Positions 1 to 6,973 are shown, counted from the stretch's first letter. The stretch is 10,840 nucleotides of DNA from Nitrososphaerales archaeon TH5895 (GCA_014523695.1 JAATVS010000689.1:1-10840); one strand, 5' to 3'. Made by a program: numbers and translations. The notes: generated by a model from the letters alone, not told the origin.

Positions 1-128
1 ATAACCAAAAATCTGAGATTCACTGCGATTGATTAATGAGTAAAAGAGAAGTAATAGTGGCGGCTTCCTCATCTAAACCTACAACGCGAATAAATCCAGA
101 GGCAGATTAAAACTAGTCTAAATGTGAC

Positions 129-371
129 TTGCTCAATTTATTATGCTCTCTCTTTTTGGTCAGAGAATCCTATTTGAGAGGTAATATTACACTGGGCTCA
201 AGGGGGTCCGAAGTAATTGGCATCAAATATGTAAATACAAGACAAAACTACCATCCCGATAACCCGCCAAATATAGTTCAAATAATTCGGAGTGAATTTG
301 GACAAGACTACATCCCAGAACCCTTTGAAAAGATGAATCCTGAAAAAATCCTAAGGGTTGAATGTGATTGA
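129..371 (+). CDS. Doubtful small ORF, 80 codons, unknown
   Basis: An open frame starting at TTG (129) with no ATG until close to its 3' end. The predicted peptide has a short hydrophobic stretch at residues 2-10 and then a polar, proline-containing region (about 44-68) with no motif I recognise. There is no clear Shine-Dalgarno sequence or well-placed TATA box upstream. It runs in the same direction as the DUF6788-like gene 42 bp downstream. It may be a real small protein starting later, the remnant of a larger gene, or a chance ORF. The first 128 bp of the window contain nothing else I can support. Confidence 0.25.
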   Translation: MLNLLCSLFLVRESYLRGNITLGSRGSEVIGIKYVNTRQNYHPDNPPNIVQIIRSEFGQDYIPEPFEKMNPEKILRVECD

Positions 372-413
372 ATGGGATTCGACCAAAAACTTTTTTCCTC
401 CGATTGATACACT

Positions 414-806
414 ATGGTTTTGAACATGTCAGTCAATCATGTTGACTTTGTAAAAGCACACAAGAAAATAGCACCTTTTACATCACGAATCATTGCCAAA
501 GCATTAGTTGAAGCAGATAGAAGGATGGAACACCATAGGAGACTTATTAAAGGAATGAAAGATGCTGAAGCATCATCTATACAAAGGTTCAATGCTCTAC
601 CCAGAAACGCTACTATAAGAAAGGAGTATGTTAAATGTGGTAAGAACGATTGCGAAATGTCGCATGGCCCATACTACTACGCATATTGGAAGGAGAGAAT
701 TTCTAGCAGCGACAACCAGTCTGCAACTATTTGGAAGTTGAAGAAAAAGTATATCGGTTCATATCTTCCTGATAATGAAAGGAGGACAGGAGAGTCACAG
801 GACTAA
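414..806 (+). CDS. DUF6788-like small protein with CxxxxC motif
   Basis: A 130-residue protein of unknown function. The N-terminal half (about 10-60) is charged and probably helical. The C-terminal part carries the motif KCGKNDC followed by HGPYYYAYW (about residues 73-92) and then a lysine-rich strand, KKKYIGSYLP. A CGK-x2-C / HGPYYY-x-YW arrangement followed by a basic strand matches my recollection of the DUF6788 family, small proteins common in archaeal and bacterial accessory regions. The cysteines may bind a metal, but only one pair is visible, so this is inference. The ATG at 414 is used; a second in-frame ATG lies four codons later. It is convergent with the RHH-like gene at 882-1157, with a hairpin between them. 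Confidence 0.7.
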   Translation: MVLNMSVNHVDFVKAHKKIAPFTSRIIAKALVEADRRMEHHRRLIKGMKDAEASSIQRFNALPRNATIRKEYVKCGKNDCEMSHGPYYYAYWKERISSSDNQSATIWKLKKKYIGSYLPDNERRTGESQD

Positions 807-835
807 ATTTACGAATAATCGATCTCTGTTTCCCA

Positions 836-878
836 GTTACCTAAGATGACAAAATATTTCCTGTTAGTCTTAGGTAAC
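836..878. terminator. Hairpin between convergent genes (11-bp arms)
   Basis: GTTACCTAAGA (836-846) and TCTTAGGTAAC (868-878) form a perfect 11-bp inverted repeat with a 21-nt AT-rich loop. It sits between two convergent stop codons (806 on +, 882 on -), where a bidirectional terminator or transcript-end stabiliser would be expected. There is no long T-run directly after either arm, so the terminator role is inferred from position. Confidence 0.5.
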
Positions 879-881
879 CAC

Positions 882-1157
882 TTACATTAATTCTCGCTCA
901 GTATCAAGTTTGTCCAAAAGTGTGTCACAAAAATCACCAAACTCTATCTCATTCTTCATTGTCTCTATCACTGCTTTCTGGATATACTCGGATATTGATT
1001 TATCATGTGCATTGGAGATAATCTTCAAGAGTTCAAACTGATCCTTTGTAAGTATTATTTGTTGATCGAATTTAACACATGAATCTGACGGAATAGAATC
1101 AGGAACCACATCATTATACGACCTTGCCTTTGGTGAAGAGATGGATGATCTATTCAT
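882..1157 (-). CDS. Ribbon-helix-helix-like small protein
   Basis: A 91-residue protein starting at ATG (1157). Residues about 28-72 fit a ribbon-helix-helix pattern: a short alternating strand (VKFDQQIIL), helix 1 (KDQFELLKIISNAH), a turn (DKS), and helix 2 (ISEYIQKAVIETMKNEI). The first 25 residues are Ser-rich and probably disordered, and the last 20 are acidic. RHH proteins are usually dimeric DNA-binding regulators or antitoxins. No toxin-like partner lies beside it, so a stand-alone regulator is more likely. A TATA-like AAAATACT lies about 26 nt upstream of the ATG, which would give a leaderless mRNA. The fold call rests on the pattern only. Confidence 0.6.
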   Translation of the reverse strand: MNRSSISSPKARSYNDVVPDSIPSDSCVKFDQQIILTKDQFELLKIISNAHDKSISEYIQKAVIETMKNEIEFGDFCDTLLDKLDTERELM

Positions 1158-1343
1158 TATTTTGGTTGGTATTGAATAGTATTTTCTGCTCTATATCCTT
1201 TTGTCAATTTGATCGATATGTATAGAAACCTAGATTTGGTTAAGGATTTTGGTGTTGGCAGCAGAAGCAGCTATTGCATACTTCATCATTATTATTTAGC
1301 TAATCGATCGAAAGGATTTAGTGTTTGGTACTGGGAGGTGCTA

Positions 1344-1406
1344 GGGGGGGTCAAACTTTTTGTCTTAGACTCACCATGATTATTATTTATCAAAACTTGC
1401 TACCCC
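1344..1406. repeat. Copy A of a ~62-bp interspersed repeat
   Basis: A G-run, CTTTTTGTC, TAGA, ACCATG and a final TACCCC occur in the same order and spacing here and at 4455-4516. In the 34-bp core (G-run to ACCATG) I count 28 identities. The G-run at one end and C-run at the other are complementary, so a transcript could fold end to end. Copy A lies downstream and copy B upstream of the topoisomerase-like gene, in direct orientation. Confidence 0.65.
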
Positions 1407-1413
1407 ATATCCC

Positions 1414-1554
1414 CTACTCCTTCCCTTCATACAGACTGACTGATTGCATGTGTATGGTATTAGAAGAAGTCCGCCTCTTTAAAGTGTATTCTTGATTTGC
1501 ATCCTCATCTTTCCCTATCTTGTCTACAAGGTCATCTGCTGTAATCATTTTCAT
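1414..1554 (-). CDS. Possible 46-codon ORF downstream of the topoisomerase-like gene
   Basis: Reads from ATG (1554) to TAG (1414). The product has a charged amphipathic start (MITADDLVDKIGKDED) and a basic, Ser/Thr-containing end. Composition looks coding-like, but I recognise no family. It begins inside the acidic in-frame extension of the 929-residue gene, in a different frame. It could therefore be a short independent gene or the displaced C-terminus of a formerly longer topoisomerase-like protein. No Shine-Dalgarno sequence is evident. The stop codon is followed within about 10 bp by repeat copy A. Confidence 0.3.
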   Translation of the reverse strand: MKMITADDLVDKIGKDEDANQEYTLKRRTSSNTIHMQSVSLYEGKE

Positions 1555-1645
1555 CTGAATCTACTTCGCCATCTGCATCATCATCCCCATCACCATCATT
1601 TTCTTCTTACCGTTCCTCTTGCTTTCCCTTTTCTGATAAAGTAAT
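1532..1645 (-). pseudogene. Decayed acidic C-terminal extension of the topoisomerase-like gene
   Basis: Reading past the TGA (1646-1648) of the 929-residue gene in the same frame gives 12 codons, a TAA (1607-1609), 24 further codons, and a TGA (1532-1534). The last stretch is very rich in Asp and Glu (EENDGDGDDDADGEV and onward). A run of GAT/GAA codons continuing exactly in frame suggests the protein once had a longer acidic tail. Alternatively a GAT-type triplet repeat falls in frame by chance. Two different stop codons make programmed readthrough unlikely. Confidence 0.4.
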
Positions 1646-4435
1646 TCAGGTTCTTCTACCAAGTTCTTCAATTATTGGCGCTAACTGCTCTTCTAACCAA
1701 CAAATATGTTCATCTTCTAATTCCTTGTTTTTAATTCGTTCTTCATTCTCTTTTTCGACCTTACCAATGTCATCAATAAATCCTTTGGTTGAAATTTCGT
1801 AATCAGCATATTCAGACTCTATTCTATCTACTTCATCTGATGCAGCTACTGTCCCAGCCTTTTTAGCTAGCTGATTGAGTAGATTTAAATACGGTAGTGC
1901 AACATATGCTATCTTCCCAAGACTTAGATTATAATCCGCTGATTCGAATAATTCTCGAAAGCTTTGAAGAATAAATTCATTCCAAAATCTTTCTGCTCCA
2001 ACATACGCTATTACATTATCTATTTCTATGCGTCTTCCATATCTACCACTGGTGAGTAGCTCCCAATCCTCTTCAGGTACCAATCCATTATCATGCATTT
2101 GCTCAGCAGTTGTGGCATGGTTATTAGCACGATAGTCTACATCTATCTTCTTTTCACTACCTTTGGGTTTAGGTAAATCTTCTACAACATCATCTATTGG
2201 AATATTTAATCTTTCTAGGGTATCAATTCTTATGCCTATTCTAGTTAGGTTAGGCACTTCTCTTGCCATAGCCCATCCAGAAAAATCATCATCTGTAAGT
2301 ATTGCCATTCTAGCACGTTCCTTAGTTGCTAGTTCAGAGAACTCCTTTGCGTTATCTGTAAGAACTCCCTTAGTATAACACAAAGCAAAACCATATTTAT
2401 CCGCCCAATATGTGAGTAGTTCAACGACTCCTTCCTTTTCTATTATGAGAATAAATGTGGCGATTGATTTGATCCTCTCTAATTGTTTGAATGAAACATC
2501 ATATGTAGCTCCTCTAAAGTATATGTGAGCACGAGGTGCTTCGTATATTCCCAGGGCTTCTCGTTTTACTCCTATTCTACCTGTTTTCATAAACTGACCA
2601 TTTACAAGTTTTAATTCAGGCATCTCATCACAGATGATTTTAACGAGACTCTGCAGATACTTTCTTTCTACATGTATCCCAAGATGTTCTAGCTCTGGTC
2701 TGAATCGATATACCGGAGTGCTTGTGTTCCAGCTATCAGTGTTCTTGATATACGGCTCCTGTAACACTTTTTTATATCGTTCTTCCATGAGATACGTTGC
2801 AAAGAGAGCTTTTGCATCTAATTTATTACCTTCATCATCCCGTCTTTTATTGCCGCCAGAACACATCTTGGAGAGCAAGTCAACAAGATCGTAATAGAAT
2901 GGATTGAGATCGATATCTGATTTTCCGTAATCAGTATATTGTAATTTAGGACACCATAAATTAACTAAAACTATGCTCCTTTCCTTTTCTGGTTTATCAT
3001 CTGCGTAGGAATAACCACACTCTTTCAAAAGACCCTTTACCCCGTATGCCTGTTTCTTAGAACCGCTTTTGGTAGTCCATTCAAGAAGATAGCCATCGGA
3101 GAATGAATGGTAATGGTTCGGAGCTGCATTAATTCCTTCACAATAGAGTAGATAGTAAGGCAGACTGTATGTATGTATAACAGAAGCTTCTATTATGTAT
3201 GGAACGCAAATATCAGATGTACTTCTAGAGATGTCAGAGTTATTCTTCTCATCATCATTATTGTAATATCCGATTTTAGTCTTGTATTTTATATGCTTAG
3301 GATCATATCCGAGCTGACAAGCTCTTGCAAATAGAGCTTGTTCTCTGCCCTTAACACTGAATGGCAATAAGTCTCTCTTTAATATCGATGGGTCAGTGGG
3401 CGGGCCCATAGTACTACGCAATCTTAGAAAAATGTGCCGAATTTTCTCTTCACTTTCTTGTTTTGGAAGTTGTTGTAACTGTCCTACAGGAACGAGCAGA
3501 TCATCTTCTTTCTTGAGCGATCCCCCTTCCTTGAAATGACTTATGAGAATATCGTACAATATCATACTTTTATCTTCAATGCCGTAGATCAGATTTTCAA
3601 AAGTAGATAGATCGGTCCAATATATACTCGTAAGTCGTTTACTGTTAGTGTTGCTAATAGAGAGCTTCTGGGTCGCGGGTAATGTTACATTCCAGCGATC
3701 ATCATCGTCATCATTATTATTATCAGTAATGGAATTCACCACATCAAAATGAAATGTAATGTGAGTATTAAGCAGCGCATATTTTATGAGAACAAGTTTA
3801 ATGTGGGTTAAATGAATTATACTATCATTATAGGGTAAGTGTGTCTCAATCTCGGTGAAATTATCATTTACTATTGCCGTCTTTTTTATAATACTGCAGT
3901 AATTACGCCCCTCGATCTTATCTACAACGGCTCTTATCTCAAATTCTTCTTCGGCCTCATTTCTTATGATGAGTGGTTCGTTCCACCCGCCTTTACCATT
4001 GTATTTTGTTCCTAGGGCGTAAGGAATGCCCACTTCCTCCTTAAGAGCATCACCTTGCAAACCTCGACTTATCTTGAAGAGATTTCTCTTACTGGAATGA
4101 AATCTATCCAAGTCGTCAAATATGGCATGAATTCTCTCCTCGATAAATCCTATATCCTTCAATCCAAAGTTAGAGTTTCTCACCCTCATTACGAGATAGT
4201 TTCGTTTTGAATTGTATTTTACATCTACAAAGATCTCTGGGCTCCCCTCGAACGAGGATGGAAAATTAACCTCAGAGAAATCTAAAGCATTATCAATATT
4301 TTCCTTTAATCCAAAAACTGCTAGCTCACCCTCGGTTGTACCAGTACGCTTACACACTCCGGCGAGAGTGAAATAGTCCATATTGCTGCGTTCCGATGTG
4401 AATAGAACGTTAGTAGGTGAGGAGTGCGCAGACAT
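1646..4435 (-). CDS. Single-chain type IIB topoisomerase-like protein (GHKL ATPase-transducer plus Toprim)
   Basis: 929 residues. The N-terminal third resembles Topo VI subunit B: an N-box (ENIDNALD, 45-52, with metal-binding E45 and N49), a weak G1 box (VRNSNFG, 85-91, with Asn where Asp is usual), and G2-like GLQGDALKE (125-133). A transducer-like region spans about 410-510: VPYIIEA (411-417), then IVLVNLWCPKLQY and GKSDI (504-508), the position of the Topo VIB switch lysine. Residues about 570-740 resemble Topo VIA/Spo11, with REALGIYEAPRAHIYFRG (625-642) and a Toprim domain: E666 in FILIIEKEGV, and D715/D717 in ILTDDDFSGW. No clear TxR-(D/E)-x-YY catalytic tyrosine motif is visible; Y552, Y562 or Y576 are candidates. 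An N-rich/D-rich insert lies at 238-246. The B-A order in one chain recalls Topo VIII. Start ATG 4435; ATG 4381 is an alternative. No Shine-Dalgarno sequence is seen. Confidence 0.8.
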   Translation of the reverse strand: MSAHSSPTNVLFTSERSNMDYFTLAGVCKRTGTTEGELAVFGLKENIDNALDFSEVNFPSSFEGSPEIFVDVKYNSKRNYLVMRVRNSNFGLKDIGFIEERIHAIFDDLDRFHSSKRNLFKISRGLQGDALKEEVGIPYALGTKYNGKGGWNEPLIIRNEAEEEFEIRAVVDKIEGRNYCSIIKKTAIVNDNFTEIETHLPYNDSIIHLTHIKLVLIKYALLNTHITFHFDVVNSITDNNNDDDDDRWNVTLPATQKLSISNTNSKRLTSIYWTDLSTFENLIYGIEDKSMILYDILISHFKEGGSLKKEDDLLVPVGQLQQLPKQESEEKIRHIFLRLRSTMGPPTDPSILKRDLLPFSVKGREQALFARACQLGYDPKHIKYKTKIGYYNNDDEKNNSDISRSTSDICVPYIIEASVIHTYSLPYYLLYCEGINAAPNHYHSFSDGYLLEWTTKSGSKKQAYGVKGLLKECGYSYADDKPEKERSIVLVNLWCPKLQYTDYGKSDIDLNPFYYDLVDLLSKMCSGGNKRRDDEGNKLDAKALFATYLMEERYKKVLQEPYIKNTDSWNTSTPVYRFRPELEHLGIHVERKYLQSLVKIICDEMPELKLVNGQFMKTGRIGVKREALGIYEAPRAHIYFRGATYDVSFKQLERIKSIATFILIIEKEGVVELLTYWADKYGFALCYTKGVLTDNAKEFSELATKERARMAILTDDDFSGWAMAREVPNLTRIGIRIDTLERLNIPIDDVVEDLPKPKGSEKKIDVDYRANNHATTAEQMHDNGLVPEEDWELLTSGRYGRRIEIDNVIAYVGAERFWNEFILQSFRELFESADYNLSLGKIAYVALPYLNLLNQLAKKAGTVAASDEVDRIESEYADYEISTKGFIDDIGKVEKENEERIKNKELEDEHICWLEEQLAPIIEELGRRT

Positions 4436-4454
4436 ACTATCAGGAGCAGAAGGA

Positions 4455-4516
4455 AGGGGGGCCGGACTTTTTGTCCTAGATTTACCATGGCTGTATCTTT
4501 CGAAATCACTTACCCC
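4455..4516. repeat. Copy B of the ~62-bp interspersed repeat
   Basis: Partner of 1344-1406. Its core contains GGAC-TTTTT-GTCC, a perfect 4-bp inverted repeat that is degenerate in copy A. It begins 20 bp upstream of the topoisomerase-like start codon, so it occupies the position of a promoter or 5' leader. Read on the - strand it also contains the start of a short frame (MVNLGQKVRPP) that copy A interrupts with a stop, so coding function is unlikely. Confidence 0.65.
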
Positions 4517-4559
4517 TCACCCTTTATGTCTCCTAAATCGTAAAATCATCACAAACCTT

Positions 4560-4587
4560 CTTTTGCAAGTATTTAGAGCTGCAAAAG
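4560..4587 (-). terminator. Hairpin after the ParB-methyltransferase gene
   Basis: CTTTTGCA (4560-4567) and TGCAAAAG (4580-4587) are perfect 8-bp arms around a 12-nt AT-rich loop. The hairpin lies 21-48 bp past the stop codon (4608) of the ParB-methyltransferase gene. A terminator or 3'-end hairpin there suggests that the topoisomerase-like gene downstream has its own transcript, although all three genes face the same way. Confidence 0.5.
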
Positions 4588-4607
4588 ATAGTAGCTGTGT
4601 TCACCTC

Positions 4608-5960
4608 TTAGAAATCGACCTGGCTAGGCACTCCTTTTGTGGCGCCATACACTTCAATTGCACGTATTATCCTCGCCTTTGCTTTTTCGAATTCAACAGA
4701 GTCGATCTCTATTCCAATAAATTTTCTGGTGAGTTTAATAGCTGCGACTCCAGAAGTACCAGACCCCATCATTGGGTCAAATACTGTATGACTTTCTAAC
4801 GTAAGTCTTGAAATTACATGTTCCGCTTCGATAGGGCTTTGCTCATATTCGTGAGAAATCTTTTCTGGTACTTTGGATTCTATAAAATCAGATAAATAGT
4901 CAGGGGCGTCTGGTTTGTTTCCTTTGATGAACCAGAGCAATGGTTTCCATTTTATCGAAACCTTCTTTGGATGGAAATGAGCGAAAGGGCCTGAAAGCTT
5001 AACAGCCAAAACCCATTGGCGAGTAAGACCAGTATCTTCCATATACTTTGTAATTTCGGGAATCAGACAGTGATTTCCATTTGTTACCAAACTCCCACCA
5101 TCTTTTAGTAACCTGAAAGCAGCTGCTGCCAGATCTCTGTATAGTAAAATATCCTCTGAATGATATGGAGGATCGGTATAAATGAGATCTACCGAACCAT
5201 CAGGAATCTTCTTTGATTCCTTCCTGAAGTCCCCATGAAATAGTGTTTCAATTCTTGGATTGGATACATAACTTTTTGCTACAGCCAAAATCTGATCTCT
5301 TTTTATCCTTTTCTGAATGATCTTGAAACCCTTGTCTACACTCATTTTTTTCTTGTCGACTTTTTGTCGTAAATTTTCGAATGATTGCGGATCTCTTTCC
5401 GCTGATTCTATTATCTTCTTTTCCTTTTCTAATGTATTACGAGTTACCCCAAGGTATCTTGAAACATTATCCTTAATCCTGCCAGAAAATGTGGTCAAAT
5501 TGACCACATTATTGTTGCTTATTCCGGAATCAGTTGCGTTATAGTTATGAGAAGGTATACTATCTTTGATGATGTTTTCGTCTGCTTTTTTATTGATTTT
5601 AGGTCTTCCTACGCCCCTAGAATATTCTCGGAGATATTGTTCAACGGCACTAGATATGGCCACTCTTTCAGATGATGTGAAATCTTTACGATTAGAATTT
5701 GCATGAAATTCACCTAGGACAATTTGTTCTAAGTCGATTATATAATAAGGAATTTCTTTTTTCCCTAGCTGTTCATAAGCAAGAATCCTGCGCTGTCCAT
5801 CCACAAGCTCATTATTTTCGTTAATAACTATCGGTTGCATCAATCCAACTGTGATTATACTCTCTGCAAGAGATTTGATATCCCCAAAATCTTTACGAGT
5901 TCTGTCTGTTACTATGATGGAATCAATAGATATTCTTTCTGCTAGTAATTTATCGGCCAT
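4608..5960 (-). CDS. ParB-like nuclease/CTPase domain fused to a beta-class DNA methyltransferase
   Basis: 450 residues. The N-terminal ParB/Srx-fold domain (about 9-110) includes ELVDGQRRILAYEQLG, with the G-x-RR box at 55-58. A helix-turn-helix-like segment follows (about 160-185, DNVSRYLGVTRNTLEKEK), then a lysine-rich linker. The C-terminal methyltransferase has motif IV DPPY (263-266, in DLIYTDPPY) before the SAM-binding motif I FDPMMGSGT (394-402). That order is typical of beta-class N6-adenine or N4-cytosine methyltransferases. It would methylate DNA using S-adenosylmethionine; the target is unknown. ATG 5960 lies 3 nt after the stop of the winged-helix gene. AGGAGGTTATCC, a near match to the complement of the 16S rRNA 3' end, lies upstream, so the two genes are co-translated. 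No restriction endonuclease is adjacent. ParB-methyltransferase fusions are known from phages and plasmids. Confidence 0.88.
   Translation of the reverse strand: MADKLLAERISIDSIIVTDRTRKDFGDIKSLAESIITVGLMQPIVINENNELVDGQRRILAYEQLGKKEIPYYIIDLEQIVLGEFHANSNRKDFTSSERVAISSAVEQYLREYSRGVGRPKINKKADENIIKDSIPSHNYNATDSGISNNNVVNLTTFSGRIKDNVSRYLGVTRNTLEKEKKIIESAERDPQSFENLRQKVDKKKMSVDKGFKIIQKRIKRDQILAVAKSYVSNPRIETLFHGDFRKESKKIPDGSVDLIYTDPPYHSEDILLYRDLAAAAFRLLKDGGSLVTNGNHCLIPEITKYMEDTGLTRQWVLAVKLSGPFAHFHPKKVSIKWKPLLWFIKGNKPDAPDYLSDFIESKVPEKISHEYEQSPIEAEHVISRLTLESHTVFDPMMGSGTSGVAAIKLTRKFIGIEIDSVEFEKAKARIIRAIEVYGATKGVPSQVDF
5488..5510. other. 23-bp palindrome inside the ParB-methyltransferase gene
   Basis: AATGTGGTCAA (5488-5498), a single central A (5499), and TTGACCACATT (5500-5510) form a perfect palindrome with 11-bp arms. 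It encodes the NVVNLTT segment (about residues 151-157) just before the helix-turn-helix-like part of the ParB portion. Its size and symmetry suit a binding site for a dimeric protein. Because the gene encodes a ParB-like protein, a parS-like centromere site or autoregulatory operator is an obvious hypothesis. The alternative is chance codon symmetry in a conserved peptide. Confidence 0.55.
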
Positions 5961-5963
5961 GGA

Positions 5964-6950
5964 CTAGGATAACCTCCTGTTACCAGCCAGCTTTTCTTCA
6001 ATAACTTCTGCAATAGAGGAATTAGGATATTCCTGGCGTTCTAGTCTAATCCTTGTCTTGTTATCAGTCATGACCTTGCTGTACGCTCTGATCAGGACGT
6101 TCTCTGCGGTCTCCCAGGTCATACAGAACTTCTCCCCTGAATATTCGGTCAAGGCATCAGTACCAAAGTGCCACATGGTTACAATCCATTGGGAGTAAAG
6201 GGGGATCATGCTGAGGCACGTTTGCCGATAGTTTGGAGAATCATCCTTGTGAGCGATTATGGTGCCTCCAAGAGGACAAGCCTTCTTAGCTAACCGAGAT
6301 AACCTTTCTTCCACTATGGACAACGTGTTCGTTAGTCTGATGATGCCACTAACATCCAGTGTAATAGGATTAAGAGAACATCCTATTACGATGCTAACGG
6401 TGTCAGTCATATGGATTCTTACCTTAACAAGTAGGTCTCTTATCTTCCAGACGGGCAACAATATATCAAGGCTCTTAGAGTTGACTGTACAATCAAGGCC
6501 TGCAGATTTATCGGAAATTGATGAATTAATAGTTGCGTAAATTTGTGGGCTAGCAAACCTTAGATGTAAGTCGTGGACTGTGCGCTTATCTAACGGAAGG
6601 TCTTTGATACTTCTGTAAATGGGATTAGAGGAAAGAGATGAAGTTGACACTGATGATACTGATGTAGAGGAGTATGGAACCCCCATGTGGTTACCTGTCA
6701 CTGCAATTCTACTAGCCTTGCCAAATTTTACTCCTCTTAGTGTGTAGAACATAATATTCGATCGATATGCAATTTCGAATAGTCCTTCTTTTTTTAGGCA
6801 AGAGATGTTATTTCTGAAAGTACCGTGTGTCATGTTGTATTCCTTTCCGTTAACTTCGAATCTCATGAAATCTGTGTAGGAGAATGGCCTATGTTCCTGA
6901 AGAACCAAATATTTCATATGCGTGATCATTGCTTCTCTTAGTTCACCCAA
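5964..6950 (-). CDS. Winged-helix protein, first gene of the ParB-methyltransferase operon
   Basis: 328 residues, function unknown. Residues about 8-75 form a winged-helix-like domain: a helix ending RPFSYTDFMRFEV, a recognition-helix segment MTHGTFRNNISCLKKEGLFE, and a wing ending in FYTLRGVKFGK. A Ser-rich linker (about 93-107) follows. A second domain (about 112-328) carries LPLDKRTVHDLHLRF and a beta-rich region with VSIVIGCSLNPITLDVSG. I recall similar proteins repeated in Nitrososphaera genomes, but the family has no function I can name. The TTG start at 6950 is chosen because AAAAGGAGGCTATC lies just upstream, as in the next gene; ATG 6929 is the alternative. Repeated TGTCATTG boxes in the leader suggest autoregulation. 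Confidence 0.7.
   Translation of the reverse strand: MGELREAMITHMKYLVLQEHRPFSYTDFMRFEVNGKEYNMTHGTFRNNISCLKKEGLFEIAYRSNIMFYTLRGVKFGKASRIAVTGNHMGVPYSSTSVSSVSTSSLSSNPIYRSIKDLPLDKRTVHDLHLRFASPQIYATINSSISDKSAGLDCTVNSKSLDILLPVWKIRDLLVKVRIHMTDTVSIVIGCSLNPITLDVSGIIRLTNTLSIVEERLSRLAKKACPLGGTIIAHKDDSPNYRQTCLSMIPLYSQWIVTMWHFGTDALTEYSGEKFCMTWETAENVLIRAYSKVMTDNKTRIRLERQEYPNSSIAEVIEEKLAGNRRLS
5971..5979 (-). promoter_or_regulatory. Extended Shine-Dalgarno of the ParB-methyltransferase gene
   Basis: The - strand reads AGGAGGTTATCC, ending 6 nt before the ATG at 5960. It matches AGGAGGTGATCC, the expected complement of a prokaryotic 16S rRNA 3' end, at 11 of 12 positions. It overlaps the 3' end of the upstream gene, so translation is likely coupled and strong. 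Confidence 0.6.
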
Positions 6951-6959
6951 AGTGTGTGT

Positions 6960-6973
6960 GATAGCCTCCTTTT
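6960..6973 (-). promoter_or_regulatory. Extended Shine-Dalgarno of the winged-helix gene
   Basis: The - strand reads AAAAGGAGGCTATC. The AGGAGG core ends 14 nt before the TTG at 6950, compared with 12 nt for the next gene. This parallel decides in favour of TTG 6950 over ATG 6929, which would be 35 nt away. Confidence 0.5.

Larger units (their letters stand above)
1158..1645. other. 488-bp region without a confident gene
   Basis: Holds, from right to left: the stop-interrupted acidic extension of the topoisomerase-like gene (1532-1645), the 46-codon ORF (1414-1554), repeat copy A (1344-1406), and then about 185 bp of AT-rich sequence up to the RHH-like gene. A 53-codon + strand ORF (1218-1379) runs through this last part into repeat A and ends inside it. 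I do not call it because nothing in it looks family-like. No tRNA, CRISPR array or tandem repeat is visible. Confidence 0.6.

Noticed and set aside
36..110. 24-codon + strand ORF starting with ATG
   Set aside because: Too short, with no motif, no promoter and no ribosome binding site.
1218..1379. 53-codon + strand ORF that ends within repeat copy A
   Set aside because: Its 3' end is the repeat itself, the peptide has no recognisable features, and copy B does not preserve its stop or upstream sequence.
3699..3726. GAT/AAT triplet run as a regulatory microsatellite
   Set aside because: It is inside the coding frame and simply encodes the Asn/Asp-rich insert of the topoisomerase-like protein.
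4321..4509. - strand frame with MVNLGQKVRPP that runs through repeat copy B
   Set aside because: Overlaps the topoisomerase-like gene in another frame, and the equivalent frame in copy A is broken by a stop.
4383..4799. 138-codon + strand ORF
   Set aside because: Antisense to the ends of the topoisomerase-like and ParB-methyltransferase genes; no coding signature.
4608..5960. Classical restriction-modification system
   Set aside because: The methyltransferase is clear, but no neighbouring protein shows a restriction nuclease motif (PD-ExK, HNH, GIY-YIG or PLD).
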